Positions 1 through 9,319 are shown, counted from the stretch's first letter. The stretch is 64,000 nt of DNA from Avoscillospira sp045652125 (GCA_045652125.1 JAZRTT010000031.1:1-64000); one strand, 5' to 3'. The notes: generated by a model from the letters alone, not told the origin. Numbers and translations are program-made.

Positions 1-155
1 GGGTGAGGGAGGTGGCTGCTGAAAAAAAAATGGGTCCCCCCAAACCCCCGCTTCTTTTCCAGCGGGCTTTTGATCGGCTGTGTTTTGCAAGTTTTCTATC
101 GCTGTCCATCGTTTTTTGGCAGCGATACCCGTGATTTTGCTGTTTTCAGCATCAT

Positions 156-186
156 AAATGAATTTTTTATAAAAATAAATTCATTT
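156..186. repeat. 10-bp inverted repeat upstream of the TRAP promoter
   Basis: AAATGAATTT and AAATTCATTT form a 10-bp inverted repeat around an 11-nt AT-rich loop, ending 17 bp before the -35 box of the downstream promoter. It could be an operator or the terminator of a gene to the left. I see no gene in bases 1-282 apart from this repeat and the promoter. Confidence 0.5.
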
Positions 187-202
187 TGAGCCGATTTTGG
201 TG

Positions 203-231
203 TTGTAAAGTATGAAAAAATAGTGTATAGT
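203..231 (+). promoter_or_regulatory. Sigma-A type promoter of the TRAP-TAXI operon
   Basis: TTGTAA and TATAGT are separated by 17 bp, about 50 bp before the start of the solute-binding protein gene. Confidence 0.65.
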
Positions 232-282
232 AAATTTATAATCGGGTCGAGTATCCGCCCCGGAATATTGGAGGAATGAAAA

Positions 283-1284
283 ATGAAAAAATGGATCGCC
301 TTGCTCCTGGCTGTGGCTATGGTCTGTACCTTTGCAGCCTGCGGTACTGAAAAAGCTCCCGCAGACAATGCCGAAACCGATGCTCCCGCTGTTTCTGCCA
401 ACCTGACTGTCGGCACCGGCGGTGAATCCGGCACCTACTATGCAGTTGCCGGTGTTCTGGGTACTGTCATGGGACAGAAGTCCGATGTGAAGTGGACGGT
501 GGTTTCCACCGGCGGCTCCAAGGACAATCTGGTGAACATGAAGGACAATATTTATCAGTTGGCAACTGTTCAGTCCGACGTTATGACCTATGCCTATGAA
601 GGCACCAACAGCTTCGCCGACTCCGGCAAGATCGATAATTTCCGCGTTCTGGGCGCCCTGTATGCCGAGACTGTTCAGATGGTCACTGTGGATCCTGCTA
701 TCGACTCCGTTGACGACCTGAAGGGTAAAACGGTCTGCATCGGCGATGTTGGTTCCGGTACCTACTACAACACCATCGACGTTCTGGCTGCCTATGATAT
801 GACGCTGGAGGACATTACCCCCGTGTACCAGTCCTTCGGTGACTCCACCGAAAGCCTGAAAGACGGCAAGATCGACGCAGCGTTCCTGTGCGCCGGCGCT
901 CCCACCACCGCTGTGACCGAGCTGGCTGCCGCTTCCGATGTCTATCTGATTTCCATCGACGAAGAGCACATGGCAAAGCTCCTGGAAGCCTGCCCCTACT
1001 ACGCTTCCTACACCATCCCCGCCGGCACTTACGGCAGCTATGATCAGGATGCCACCACGGTTACCGTCAAGGCCACTCTGGTCGCTTCCGATACTGTTTC
1101 CGACGAAGTTGCTTATACCATCGTAAAGACTATTTTCGACAATACCGAAGAGATCACTTCTCTTCATGCCAAGGGTGCTGAGCTGTCCTTGGAATTTGCC
1201 ACCGACGGCATTGCAGTTCCCTTTGCCAAGGGCGCTGCCCAATACTATGCCGAAAATGGCATTACCGTTGCTACGGTGGATTGA
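283..1284 (+). CDS. TAXI family TRAP transporter solute-binding lipoprotein
   Basis: This is the extracytoplasmic receptor of a TRAP transporter of the TAXI type, which captures a small organic anion and hands it to the membrane permease. The first 20 residues form a lipoprotein signal peptide with a lipobox ending at Cys20 (FAAC). The mature part begins with the family pattern TVGTGGESGTYYAVAG and carries a second GDVGSGTYYNT motif near residue 155, as expected for TAXI proteins, and 333 residues is the usual length. GGAGGA seven bases before the ATG supports the start. The fused permease follows directly and confirms the assignment. The substrate cannot be read from the sequence; dicarboxylates and glutamate are known for relatives. 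Confidence 0.92.
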   Translation: MKKWIALLLAVAMVCTFAACGTEKAPADNAETDAPAVSANLTVGTGGESGTYYAVAGVLGTVMGQKSDVKWTVVSTGGSKDNLVNMKDNIYQLATVQSDVMTYAYEGTNSFADSGKIDNFRVLGALYAETVQMVTVDPAIDSVDDLKGKTVCIGDVGSGTYYNTIDVLAAYDMTLEDITPVYQSFGDSTESLKDGKIDAAFLCAGAPTTAVTELAAASDVYLISIDEEHMAKLLEACPYYASYTIPAGTYGSYDQDATTVTVKATLVASDTVSDEVAYTIVKTIFDNTEEITSLHAKGAELSLEFATDGIAVPFAKGAAQYYAENGITVATVD

Positions 1285-1308
1285 TCCCCCTGCTTTGTTG
1301 AATCAAAG

Positions 1309-1343
1309 GGCGGCGGCTGATTGCATTGGCCGCCGCCTCTTTT
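1309..1343 (+). terminator. Intercistronic hairpin between receptor and permease
   Basis: A 9-bp GC-rich stem (GGCGGCGGC with GCCGCCGCC) is followed by TCTTTT. It lies between two genes of one transporter, so it probably acts as a partial terminator or 3' stabiliser that gives more receptor than permease. Confidence 0.6.
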
Positions 1344-1372
1344 GAAGCGATTTCTTGTTTCGGAGGTTTCCC

Positions 1373-3484
1373 ATGGATGTAAAAGAAAACATGGACTTTA
1401 TGGAAAACATCAACCATGAGGATATTGCGGCTGATGTGGACGCTGTCATGAAAAAGTATGACCGAGAGTCCAATACGCGGATCTGGCATGGAACACCCAA
1501 GCTCGCCGTAGCTGCCATTGAAGCCCTGTTTGCCCTGTTCTGCGTTTATGTCACCTTGTTTGCTACATGGCTCGATCAGGTACGGCTGACGTCCTTTATG
1601 GGCATTGTGATCCTCATGGGTTATCTGGTATTTCCGGCAAAAAAAGGCACTCAGAGGATCAATCATATCCCATGGTGTGATGTTCTCATTATGCTTCTCG
1701 GTTCCGGTGCGTTTTTGTATTTCTGCTTCAGCGCCCAGACCATCGTTATGCGCCTGCCTACGATTTACTGGTATGAGATCGTCATTGGCTTGTTTGGAAT
1801 CCTTGCACTTATGGAATTGTGCCGCCGCAGCGTAGGCCTGCCCATTCTCTGCGTGGCTACCTTCTTCATGCTCTATGCCGTTTACTATTATCTGTTCCGG
1901 AATGATCTGGGCGGCGTGGGTACTGTCAAGACTCTGGTCTACCGCCTGTTCTATACGACTACCGGTATCCTTTCCACCCCGGTGAATGTCTGCTCCAAGT
2001 ACATCGTCATTTTCATCATCTTCGGTGCGTTTCTGGAGCGGACCGGCGTGGCGGATTTCTTTATCCAGTTCGCCAACGCCATTGCAGGTGCCGCTTCCGG
2101 CGGCCCGGCCAAGGTAGCCGTCATCGCCTCCGCTCTGGAGGGAATGGTGTCCGGTTCCTCTGTGGCCAACACCGTGGGCAGTGGTTCCGTGACCATCCCT
2201 ATGATGAAGCGGACCGGATATAAACCTGAATTTGCCGCAGCCGTGGAAGCCGCCGCCTCCACCGGCGGTCAGATCATGCCCCCCATTATGGGTGCTGCTG
2301 CGTTTTTGATGGCAGACTATGTGGGCCTGCCTTATTCCAATATCATCGTCAGCGCCATTTTGCCCGCGGTACTGTACTTTGCCGGCATTTTCATCTGTGT
2401 CCATCTGGAAGCCCGCCGTCTGGGCCTCATGGGCATCAGCCGGGAAGAACTGCCCAAGGTCAAGGCACTGATCAAAAAGACCTACCTGTTGCTGCCCCTG
2501 ATCATCCTCATTTATCTGGTCTCCAGCAACACCAAGTCCATGGCCTATTCCGCTGTTTTGTCCATTTTGTTCGCAGTAGCAGTGAGCAATATGCATAAGG
2601 ACCCGGCTTTGTCCGTTATCGGCTGTGCGGCTCTGTTGGCATCTATTTTCCTGCCCCTGTCCCCGGTGTTTACTGTGGCTCTGTTGGTGGTGGGCATTCT
2701 AAGCTGCCTGATCTGCATGCTGAAAAAGGATGCTGCTTTGCCGGTATATAAATTCTTTGAGGCATTGGCAGCCGGTTCTCAAAGCTGTATCGCCGTGGTC
2801 GCTGCCTGCGGCGTGGCCGGTATCATCTCCGGCTGTATCACCATGACGGGTCTGGCCTCCCAGCTCATTACCGCCATTACCACGGCGGCAAGCAGCTTCC
2901 CCCCGGCCATCCAGATCTTTGTGGCACTGTTTTTGACCATGCTGTGCTGTATCGTTCTGGGCATGGGCGTGCCCACCACGGCCAACTACTGCATCATGGC
3001 CTCCACCTGCGCCCCTATTCTCATCCAGATGGGCGTGCCGGTGCTGGCGGCACACTTCTTTGTGTTCTACTTCGGCATCGTGGCCGATATCACGCCTCCC
3101 GTGGCACTGGCGGCCTATGCCGGCTCTGCCATTGCCAAGTCCGACCCCATGAAGACTGCTTTGACTGCCACCAAGCTGGCCATTGCCGCCTTTGTGGTGC
3201 CCTATATCTTCGCCATGAGCCCCTCTCTGCTGCTCATCGATGCCTCCGTGGGTCAGGTCCTGCTGAACTCTGCCACAGCTTTGCTTGGTATCTTCGGCGT
3301 GTCTGCCTGTCTGGAAGGCTACGTTATGGGACGGGTCCCCGGTATCGGCCGTATTCTCATGGCCGCCGGCGGTCTGGCCCTGCTGGTCCCCGGCATCATC
3401 ACCGACATCGTGGGCGTAGCCCTGATCGGCCTTGTGATCGTGTTCCAGGCTATCCGGCGAAAAACCGCCTCTGCAGAGGCGTAA
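1373..3484 (+). CDS. TRAP transporter fused permease subunit (DctQM type)
   Basis: This 703-residue integral membrane protein joins the small and large TRAP permease subunits in one chain, the usual arrangement in TAXI systems. It drives ion-coupled uptake of the ligand delivered by the upstream lipoprotein. About the first 55 residues are cytoplasmic, then many hydrophobic segments run to the C-terminus. The DctM signature appears around residues 245-320 (GGPAKVAVIASALEGMVSGS, then STGGQIMPPIMGAAAF) and is repeated near residues 525-600 (GMGVPTTANY, DITPPVALAAYAGS). The ATG at 1373 is preferred over a TTG at 1355 because CGGAGG lies seven bases before it. Both transporter genes probably share one transcript ending at the hairpin after 3484. 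Confidence 0.93.
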   Translation: MDVKENMDFMENINHEDIAADVDAVMKKYDRESNTRIWHGTPKLAVAAIEALFALFCVYVTLFATWLDQVRLTSFMGIVILMGYLVFPAKKGTQRINHIPWCDVLIMLLGSGAFLYFCFSAQTIVMRLPTIYWYEIVIGLFGILALMELCRRSVGLPILCVATFFMLYAVYYYLFRNDLGGVGTVKTLVYRLFYTTTGILSTPVNVCSKYIVIFIIFGAFLERTGVADFFIQFANAIAGAASGGPAKVAVIASALEGMVSGSSVANTVGSGSVTIPMMKRTGYKPEFAAAVEAAASTGGQIMPPIMGAAAFLMADYVGLPYSNIIVSAILPAVLYFAGIFICVHLEARRLGLMGISREELPKVKALIKKTYLLLPLIILIYLVSSNTKSMAYSAVLSILFAVAVSNMHKDPALSVIGCAALLASIFLPLSPVFTVALLVVGILSCLICMLKKDAALPVYKFFEALAAGSQSCIAVVAACGVAGIISGCITMTGLASQLITAITTAASSFPPAIQIFVALFLTMLCCIVLGMGVPTTANYCIMASTCAPILIQMGVPVLAAHFFVFYFGIVADITPPVALAAYAGSAIAKSDPMKTALTATKLAIAAFVVPYIFAMSPSLLLIDASVGQVLLNSATALLGIFGVSACLEGYVMGRVPGIGRILMAAGGLALLVPGIITDIVGVALIGLVIVFQAIRRKTASAEA

Positions 3485-3495
3485 AAGAAAAAAGC

Positions 3496-3530
3496 ATCCC
3501 GTGTCATTTTCATGACACGGGATCGTTTTT
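3496..3530. terminator. Bidirectional terminator between convergent genes
   Basis: A 12-bp perfect stem (ATCCCGTGTCAT with ATGACACGGGAT) and a 4-nt loop are flanked by A-rich sequence on the left and a T run on the right. It can end the TRAP operon and the opposing nucleotidyltransferase gene. Confidence 0.85.
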
Positions 3531-4441
3531 TATTTCCAGAGGTCTGTGGGGTAGTGGCCGGCGGCCTTGAGGTCAGCGATGGCCTTTTTGACACCGGGCA
3601 GATCCTCCTGATAGGTCACGCCGTACCATCGGGCAGGGCAGCGGAGAACTTCCACGGTTCCCACGCCTTCCCGGATAAGGGAATCGGCGATGCTGGGCAG
3701 GAAAAATTCTGCCTTCAGGGGGTTCTGGGGAACGGATTCCCGGAAGAACTTCTCAAAAAGGTCGTCCAGCCGGGTCAGAGCCTGCGCCTGGAAGCCCCAG
3801 AAGTTGAGGGACACCACAGTGCCGGAAGCCAACTCCACATCGCCGGCTTCTCTCTGGTCGGCCATGGAGCCGTCGGCCCGGCGGTAGATTTTCAGGTTTT
3901 CTTCAATGGCAGTCAGATGGTCGCTTCCGTCCACAGCGCAAACGCCGCGGGAAACGGTACCGTTTTCCGTCAGAGTGTTTTCCAGGGCGTAGCCCACCAT
4001 GGCATGCTCCGAAGGGAGCCTGTCAGCGGAGAGGAATTTACCCATGACCTCGTAAGCTTCCCGTCCGTAGAAATCGTCGGCATTGATGACGGCAAAGGGG
4101 CCGTCGATGTAAGGTGCAGCGGAAAGAACCGCATGGCCGGTGCCCCAGGGTTTGGTTCGGCCTTCGGGGATGGAAAAGCCTGCCGGAATGGAGGTAAGTT
4201 TCTGATAAGCATAAACCAGTTCAATGTAAGGGCGGATCCTGACACCGATGATCTCGTCAAAAGTTTGATGCATCTCCTCTTTAATGACACAGACTACTTT
4301 GCCGAACCCGGCGCGAATGGCATCAAAAATAGAAAAGTCCATCATAAAATGGCCCTGTTTATCTATAGGAGTCATTTGCTTCAGACCACCAAAGCGGCTG
4401 CCCATGCCGGCTGCCATAATGACCAGTGTAGGTTTCTTCAT
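3530..4441 (-). CDS. Sugar-phosphate nucleotidyltransferase family protein
   Basis: The 303-residue protein opens with the nucleotidyltransferase signature MAAGMGSRFGGLKQ (residues 9-22), in which the glycine-rich loop and following Arg/Lys bind the NTP. KPWGTGHAVLSA and VINADDFYG (about residues 100-125) match the sugar-binding and metal-binding segments of this fold. Such enzymes join a sugar phosphate or alcohol phosphate to a nucleotide; the exact sugar cannot be read. No glycan cluster adjoins it, but the divergent LTA-synthase-like gene makes a role in envelope precursors plausible. A TTGACA/TATGAT promoter and GGAGG precede the ATG. Confidence 0.8.
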   Translation of the reverse strand: MKKPTLVIMAAGMGSRFGGLKQMTPIDKQGHFMMDFSIFDAIRAGFGKVVCVIKEEMHQTFDEIIGVRIRPYIELVYAYQKLTSIPAGFSIPEGRTKPWGTGHAVLSAAPYIDGPFAVINADDFYGREAYEVMGKFLSADRLPSEHAMVGYALENTLTENGTVSRGVCAVDGSDHLTAIEENLKIYRRADGSMADQREAGDVELASGTVVSLNFWGFQAQALTRLDDLFEKFFRESVPQNPLKAEFFLPSIADSLIREGVGTVEVLRCPARWYGVTYQEDLPGVKKAIADLKAAGHYPTDLWK

Positions 4442-4470
4442 GGAGGTACCTCCTCAATTGCTTTGCATAT

Positions 4471-4499
4471 ATCATAAATGTAAAAGTCGGCTGTGTCAA
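4471..4499 (-). promoter_or_regulatory. Promoter of the nucleotidyltransferase gene
   Basis: Read on the minus strand, TTGACA and TATGAT are 17 bp apart, about 30 bp before the start codon. Confidence 0.75.
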
Positions 4500-4532
4500 T
4501 TCCTTTGGCTTGGGGAGAAATCACAAAAAATG

Positions 4533-4561
4533 TTGAAATATCTGTGTTAATATGCTAAACT
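4533..4561 (+). promoter_or_regulatory. Promoter of the LtaS-like gene
   Basis: TTGAAA and TAAACT are 17 bp apart, 42 bp before the ATG at 4604. It diverges from the nucleotidyltransferase promoter. Confidence 0.55.
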
Positions 4562-4603
4562 CGTGGGAGATTTTACCTGAAACGAAAGGTCAAAGCAAGA
4601 AGC

Positions 4604-7174
4604 ATGGAAAAGAACAGAAATTGGGTCGCCGTCGCGGCAGCGTGCCTGACACCGGTGTATCTGGAAGTGGTGCTGCACTTATTTATTTACAAAGAGCTGG
4701 GCCTGCGGATCGGATATCCGGTTTTGTTTGCGTTGGCATGGGGCAGTTTTTTGTATGCAGCCTGCAGCCTTTTGCCGCGAAAAGCAGAAACCGTGGTGCT
4801 GTGTGTCCTTCTGGGAGTGATGACACTCTATTTTGAGATCCATTTGGTTTATAATTCCATTTTTGGGGAATTTATGTCCTTGATGCAGATGTTTACCGGC
4901 GGAGCTGCTGTGACCAACTTTTTGGGGCAGACCCTTCACGGAATTTGGCACGCACTGCCGCAGATTCTTGTGCTGCTTTTGCCGTTGGTGACGGTGATCG
5001 TCTGCGCCGCAAAGAAATGGCTCGGCTTCCCCGGAAAAAGGCGGTATCGGGCAGTAGTCGGATTGCTCCTTTGCCTTATGATACACTTTGCCACGATCGG
5101 CATTATGGCCATGGTCGGTACCGGTGCATACTCTGTGTTTGGCCTTTATACCAGCCGCAACACCGGCACGGAGGTCAGCGTCAACAACATTGGCCTGCTA
5201 TCCACCACCCGGCTGGAGTGCAGGTATATGCTCCTTGACCGGGAAGACGGCAGCGGCGGCGATTATGCTGCCCATGGCTGGGGACTCTGGGACAAAAACC
5301 TCACCTACAATGTTATGGATATTGACCTAAAAAAACTGGCAGAGTGCCGAAAGGATACCAACCTTCAGAAGTTGGACCGGTACTTTGACGAAGTGGTCCC
5401 TACGGAGCAGCATCAATATACCGGGATGCTGAAAGGTTATAACCTCATTACCATCTGCGCGGAGTCATTTTCTCCTCTGCTGATCGATCCGGAACGGACG
5501 CCAACCCTTTACAAATTGGCCAACGGAGGCTTTTTGTTCCACAATTACTTCGGCACATGGGCCAGCAACACCACCAACGGGGAATATACCTTTTGCATGG
5601 GCAATTACCCCGATATGTCCCGAAGCAAAGCCGCAGCCAGCTTCTTTGCCTCCCAGTCCAATTTTTTGCCCTTCTGCTTGGGGAATGCCTTGCAGACTCA
5701 GGGATATCGGACATGGGCCTATCACAACTATTCCGGCGAATATTACTCTCGGCGGGATACCCATCCCAACATGGGGTATGAACAGTTTCAGGCGGCAGGC
5801 AGCGGCCTGGAGATCGAAATCAACTGGCCTTCCTCCGATCTGGAGATGATCGAAGCGTCTGTGGATGATTATTTATCTGTGGATCAACCGTTCCATGCCT
5901 ACTATATGACCTTCTCCGGTCACTACCAGTATGACTGGGAAAATCCCATGAGCGAAAAAAACCGGACCATGGCAGGAACTTTGCCCTATTCCCAGCCGGT
6001 ACAGGCTTATATTGCCTGCAATCAGGAACTGGAAGCAGCGCTGACCCTGCTGATGGAAAAGCTGGAAACAGCCGGGGCGGCAGACAAGACTGTCATCGTC
6101 CTGACCAACGACCACTATCCCTATGGCCTGACCGATGCCCAGTACAGCGAACTGGCCGGCCATACGGTGGATCCGGTGTTTGAAAAGTATCGCAACAGTT
6201 TTATCTGCTATGTGCCCGGTATGGAACCGGTGGAGGTGGATACCTACTGCAGTACGGTGGATATTCTGCCGACTCTGCTGAACCTTTTTGGTCTGCCTTA
6301 TGACTCCCGGCTCCTTGCCGGACGGGATGTTCTATCTTTGGGTGCCAGCGGTATGGCGGTCTTGTCGGATCAGAGTTTTGTTACGGCGGATTATGGTTTT
6401 AATGCGGCCAACGGACAGGTGACAGTATTCACAGACGGGTATGTGGTGGATGAAGATGAGCTGCTTCAGCGGCAAAACCTGATTCAGAACCAGTTCCGGG
6501 TATCGCTGGATGTGCTGAACTATGATTATTATGAGCATACGGTCCCCAAGACCATCTCTCAGCAGGAAGAAACCGGCAGCGTACAGGACCCCCTTGTGCT
6601 GCCCTTTACGGATATTCCGGAGGGAAAGAGCACCGACTGTCTGGAATTCTTGTGGGGCAACGGCTATTTGGATGCAGCCTCGGAAACCAAGTTCGGCTAT
6701 GATGCCACGGCTACTTATGCGGAATTTCTGGATGTGCTCTACCGCATGGAAGGCAGGCCGGATTTGGGAAATATCTGGGTTTATCTGGGAAGTTCCCGGC
6801 AGATGACCGGAAAATATCTGCCTGCGGTGAAGTGGGCGGCTCACAACAAGCTGCTGAATGTCTATCCGGAAAATATGAATTCCTATCGGGGGCTGCCTAG
6901 AACGGATGCAGCAGTGACTTTGATGAAATATGCTGCCTCGATGGGTATCTCCACAGAGGTGGATGATGAAGCCCTCCTTGCAGAAATGACCGCGCAGCAT
7001 CCGGAACTGACAAAAGAGGAGTGCTGTGCGCTCCATTGGTGTTATAACCACCTGATCATTCAGGGTTCCGGCGGTAAGCTGGCTACGGCCATGGATTCCA
7101 ATCCCAATTTGAACCGGTATGATATGGCGAGAGTGATCTATCACTTCTGGCTGTATGTACTGCAGGGAAGCTGA
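4604..7174 (+). CDS. LTA synthase-like sulfatase-fold membrane protein with C-terminal SLH-like repeats
   Basis: The 856-residue protein has about five membrane segments in the first 190 residues, then an extracellular alkaline-phosphatase/sulfatase domain. ITICAESFSPLL (about residue 285), GTWASNTTNGEYTF with the candidate nucleophile Thr, and the metal-site segment VIVLTNDHYPYG (about residue 500) follow the lipoteichoic acid synthase pattern, which transfers glycerol phosphate from phosphatidylglycerol to a glycolipid or glycan. Unlike ordinary LtaS (about 650 residues), the protein continues past residue 668 with three divergent repeats that resemble S-layer homology domains: FTDIPEG...CLEFLWGNGYL, then VKWAAHNKLLNVYP, then LHWCYNHLIIQG, each followed by a TRAE-like TYAEFLDVLYRM, RTDAAVTLMKY or NRYDMARVIYHF stretch. 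The fusion is unusual, and the repeat call rests on pattern alone. Confidence 0.8.
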   Translation: MEKNRNWVAVAAACLTPVYLEVVLHLFIYKELGLRIGYPVLFALAWGSFLYAACSLLPRKAETVVLCVLLGVMTLYFEIHLVYNSIFGEFMSLMQMFTGGAAVTNFLGQTLHGIWHALPQILVLLLPLVTVIVCAAKKWLGFPGKRRYRAVVGLLLCLMIHFATIGIMAMVGTGAYSVFGLYTSRNTGTEVSVNNIGLLSTTRLECRYMLLDREDGSGGDYAAHGWGLWDKNLTYNVMDIDLKKLAECRKDTNLQKLDRYFDEVVPTEQHQYTGMLKGYNLITICAESFSPLLIDPERTPTLYKLANGGFLFHNYFGTWASNTTNGEYTFCMGNYPDMSRSKAAASFFASQSNFLPFCLGNALQTQGYRTWAYHNYSGEYYSRRDTHPNMGYEQFQAAGSGLEIEINWPSSDLEMIEASVDDYLSVDQPFHAYYMTFSGHYQYDWENPMSEKNRTMAGTLPYSQPVQAYIACNQELEAALTLLMEKLETAGAADKTVIVLTNDHYPYGLTDAQYSELAGHTVDPVFEKYRNSFICYVPGMEPVEVDTYCSTVDILPTLLNLFGLPYDSRLLAGRDVLSLGASGMAVLSDQSFVTADYGFNAANGQVTVFTDGYVVDEDELLQRQNLIQNQFRVSLDVLNYDYYEHTVPKTISQQEETGSVQDPLVLPFTDIPEGKSTDCLEFLWGNGYLDAASETKFGYDATATYAEFLDVLYRMEGRPDLGNIWVYLGSSRQMTGKYLPAVKWAAHNKLLNVYPENMNSYRGLPRTDAAVTLMKYAASMGISTEVDDEALLAEMTAQHPELTKEECCALHWCYNHLIIQGSGGKLATAMDSNPNLNRYDMARVIYHFWLYVLQGS

Positions 7175-7218
7175 ATAAAAAATGTGTCATTCTTTGTGGA
7201 ATGACACATTTTTTATTC
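7174..7218. terminator. Bidirectional terminator overlapping both stop codons
   Basis: A 19-bp near-perfect stem centred on GTGTCATTC/GAATGACAC has A and T tracts at its ends and serves the converging LtaS-like and RluA genes. Confidence 0.88.
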
Positions 7219-8082
7219 AACCGATAGATGAGAATGAAAAACCATAGGCTGCCCCGTAAGGGGATGAGGAAAGGCCAGCTTCACGGCGCAAAGCTGTTGG
7301 TGAGACAGCCCCATTTCATGGGAAAGCATTTGCGATTGGATGCTTCCGTATTGGCAGTCGCCCAGAATAGGACAGCCGGCATGGGCGCAATGGACCCGAA
7401 GCTGATGGGTTCTGCCGGTGATAGGTTCCAGCTCCAGACGACTGTAATGGGCATTCGGCTGTGCTAAGACCCGGTATCTGGTTTTGGCGGCTTGTCCGTC
7501 GGGGCGGACTTCCCGCAGCAGGCTGCCGCCGCCCTTCCTGGCAATCGGAGCATCCCACAGGCCTTCTTGGTGCAGCGGGCTGCCCCAGACCAATGCTTCG
7601 TAGGTTTTTTGCACCTGCTGCGTTTGAAGCAGTTTCATCATTTTGCTGTGAATATGGGCATTTTTTGCCAGCAGAACCACGCCGAAGGTATCCCGGTCCA
7701 AACGGCTTACGGGATGTACGGCACAGGACTGGCCGGTTTTTTGGTAATAACCGGCGACAAAATTGGCAAGGGTGCCGGTGTTCCGGTAAAAGGAAGGGTG
7801 CATGAGAAGTCCGGGGGGCTTGTCTATGGCAAGAAGGGATTCATCCTCAAAGAGAATATCCAAAGACCCGTCCTCAGGCGGAAATTCCGGCATAGTTTCA
7901 TCCAGACAAACACGGATGGAATCTCCTGTTTGAATAATGTGGTCGGTGTGGGCAGGCTGTTCATTGACAAAAAAAGCATTCTGCCACTTGAGACGTTTGA
8001 CCAGAGAGGATGACAGAGCCAATTCCCGGCGGAGAAAGGTCAACAGCTTTCCCGTTCTTCCGGCAGTATGATGCAGCTCCAT
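7213..8082 (-). CDS. RluA family pseudouridine synthase
   Basis: The enzyme converts uridine to pseudouridine in rRNA or tRNA. An S4-like RNA-binding region covers about residues 1-60 and the catalytic domain follows. HPVSRLDRDTFG contains the catalytic Asp129 in the RLDRDT motif of the RluA family, and ITGRTHQLRVHCAHAGCPILGD is the conserved C-terminal block. The length of 289 residues is typical. The target uridine cannot be assigned; the closest known Firmicute relatives act on 23S rRNA or tRNA. It follows the AI-2E family permease gene on the same strand after 54 bp, so the two may be cotranscribed. Confidence 0.9.
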   Translation of the reverse strand: MELHHTAGRTGKLLTFLRRELALSSSLVKRLKWQNAFFVNEQPAHTDHIIQTGDSIRVCLDETMPEFPPEDGSLDILFEDESLLAIDKPPGLLMHPSFYRNTGTLANFVAGYYQKTGQSCAVHPVSRLDRDTFGVVLLAKNAHIHSKMMKLLQTQQVQKTYEALVWGSPLHQEGLWDAPIARKGGGSLLREVRPDGQAAKTRYRVLAQPNAHYSRLELEPITGRTHQLRVHCAHAGCPILGDCQYGSIQSQMLSHEMGLSHQQLCAVKLAFPHPLTGQPMVFHSHLSVE

Positions 8083-8136
8083 GGACAGCCCCCCTTACGT
8101 TTTCTGGGCTTATGATACCACAGGGGGAGGAAATGG

Positions 8137-9198
8137 TCAATTGGCCCGGCCTGTTTCCATATAACTCCAGAATTGCTTCATCATAATGGCGCTGATGGGG
8201 AACAAAATCATACCGGGCAGACCCAAAAACCGATAACCGGCATAGAGGGAAAGCAGGGTCAGCAGGGGGTCAAGTCCCATCTGCTTTCCCAACAGACGAG
8301 GTTCCAAAGCGGTTCGCAGCAGGGCTGCCACTCCATACAGCAGCAGAAGGCCGGTGCCAAGAAAGGAGTTGCCCTGCAAGTAGGCAACCACCGCCCAGGG
8401 AATCAGAATCAATCCGGTACCCAAGGCCGGAAGTGCGTCGACCAACGCAATGACCAGACCAAACAGCAGAGGGTAAGCGATGCCCAGAATCAAGAAGCCG
8501 GTTGTGAGAATCAAGGCACACAGTCCCATGAGTTTCGCCTGGGCTTTGAACCAATTTCCAAGGGTGGCTTTCAGACGCGTCCCCAGCATTTCGGTGCGGG
8601 TCTGCCATTTTTGCGGTATCTTTTGCTTCCAAAGCTGCCGAAGTCGCGGCAGCTTTGCAGCCAGCATAAAACCGGAAAGCACCGCAGTAAGAAAAAACAG
8701 GGAGACATCCGGCAGTTTTTTCAACAGAGCGGTGACAAAGTCAAACAGCCCGGTATAAATTTTTTCTGTCAGACCCGCACCGCTACGGAAAAACTCGGAA
8801 ATGCCGTTTTCCAATGCTTTACCAATGCCGTCAGGGAAACGGCCTGCCAAAAGTAAAAGCCGCCGCTCCATCGCCTGAGCCGGACCGGAAAGAGAGGCGG
8901 CCAACTCCGGAAGGGCCTGCACGAAAGAGGCCAGTTCTTTCCAAAGCAGACGGCACAGGACAAAACACGCCAGACTGACCGCCAAATAAATACCGGTAAC
9001 GCTGATTCCTGCACAAAGCCAGCGAGGGAACTTCAACTGCTTCTGCAGCCGGGCGACCAAAGGATCGGCACTCCACGCAATGAGAAGCCCCAAGGCAAAG
9101 GGCAGCAGGACAGGTCCCAGAAAGTACAGCCCCAGCCAGAGCAAGGCGGATATGACGACAAACGGCAGAATCACCTGCCGGATTTTCTGTTTTTCCAT
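8137..9198 (-). CDS. AI-2E family transporter (UPF0118)
   Basis: This 353-residue polytopic membrane protein has about eight hydrophobic segments and the conserved C-terminal block of the family (ALVDALPALGTGLILIPWAVVAYLQG, then GYRFLGLPGMILFPI). The family name comes from E. coli TqsA, which affects autoinducer-2 export; many members instead are sodium/proton antiporters, so the name should not be taken as function. An open frame continues upstream to 9459, but the ATG at 9198 has GGAGGAA six bases before it and begins the hydrophobic core, so I chose it. LuxS is encoded 33 kb away, which is only suggestive. Confidence 0.87.
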   Translation of the reverse strand: MEKQKIRQVILPFVVISALLWLGLYFLGPVLLPFALGLLIAWSADPLVARLQKQLKFPRWLCAGISVTGIYLAVSLACFVLCRLLWKELASFVQALPELAASLSGPAQAMERRLLLLAGRFPDGIGKALENGISEFFRSGAGLTEKIYTGLFDFVTALLKKLPDVSLFFLTAVLSGFMLAAKLPRLRQLWKQKIPQKWQTRTEMLGTRLKATLGNWFKAQAKLMGLCALILTTGFLILGIAYPLLFGLVIALVDALPALGTGLILIPWAVVAYLQGNSFLGTGLLLLYGVAALLRTALEPRLLGKQMGLDPLLTLLSLYAGYRFLGLPGMILFPISAIMMKQFWSYMETGRAN

Positions 9199-9241
9199 GA
9201 TTCCTCCCAGAAAAATATATGTGACTTGGTCAAGATAACAG

Positions 9242-9270
9242 TTGCAATTCACTCCAAAATAATGTATAGT
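9242..9270 (+). promoter_or_regulatory. Promoter of the ACT-ADH-hom-lysC operon
   Basis: TTGCAA and TATAGT are 17 bp apart, 49 bp before the ACT protein start. Confidence 0.75.
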
Positions 9271-9319
9271 ATGCTTTGATGTAAATACATTTGATTTTCC
9301 AGCAAGGACAGAAGAAGAA

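Noticed and set aside
181..1242. Long ORF antisense to the TAXI receptor gene
   Set aside because: It is a shadow of a gene with strong codon bias, lacks a ribosome site and has a low-complexity Gly/Asn/Gly composition typical of antisense frames.
1355..1372. Upstream TTG start for the TRAP permease
   Set aside because: The ribosome site CGGAGG at 1361-1366 lies inside that extension and serves the ATG at 1373.
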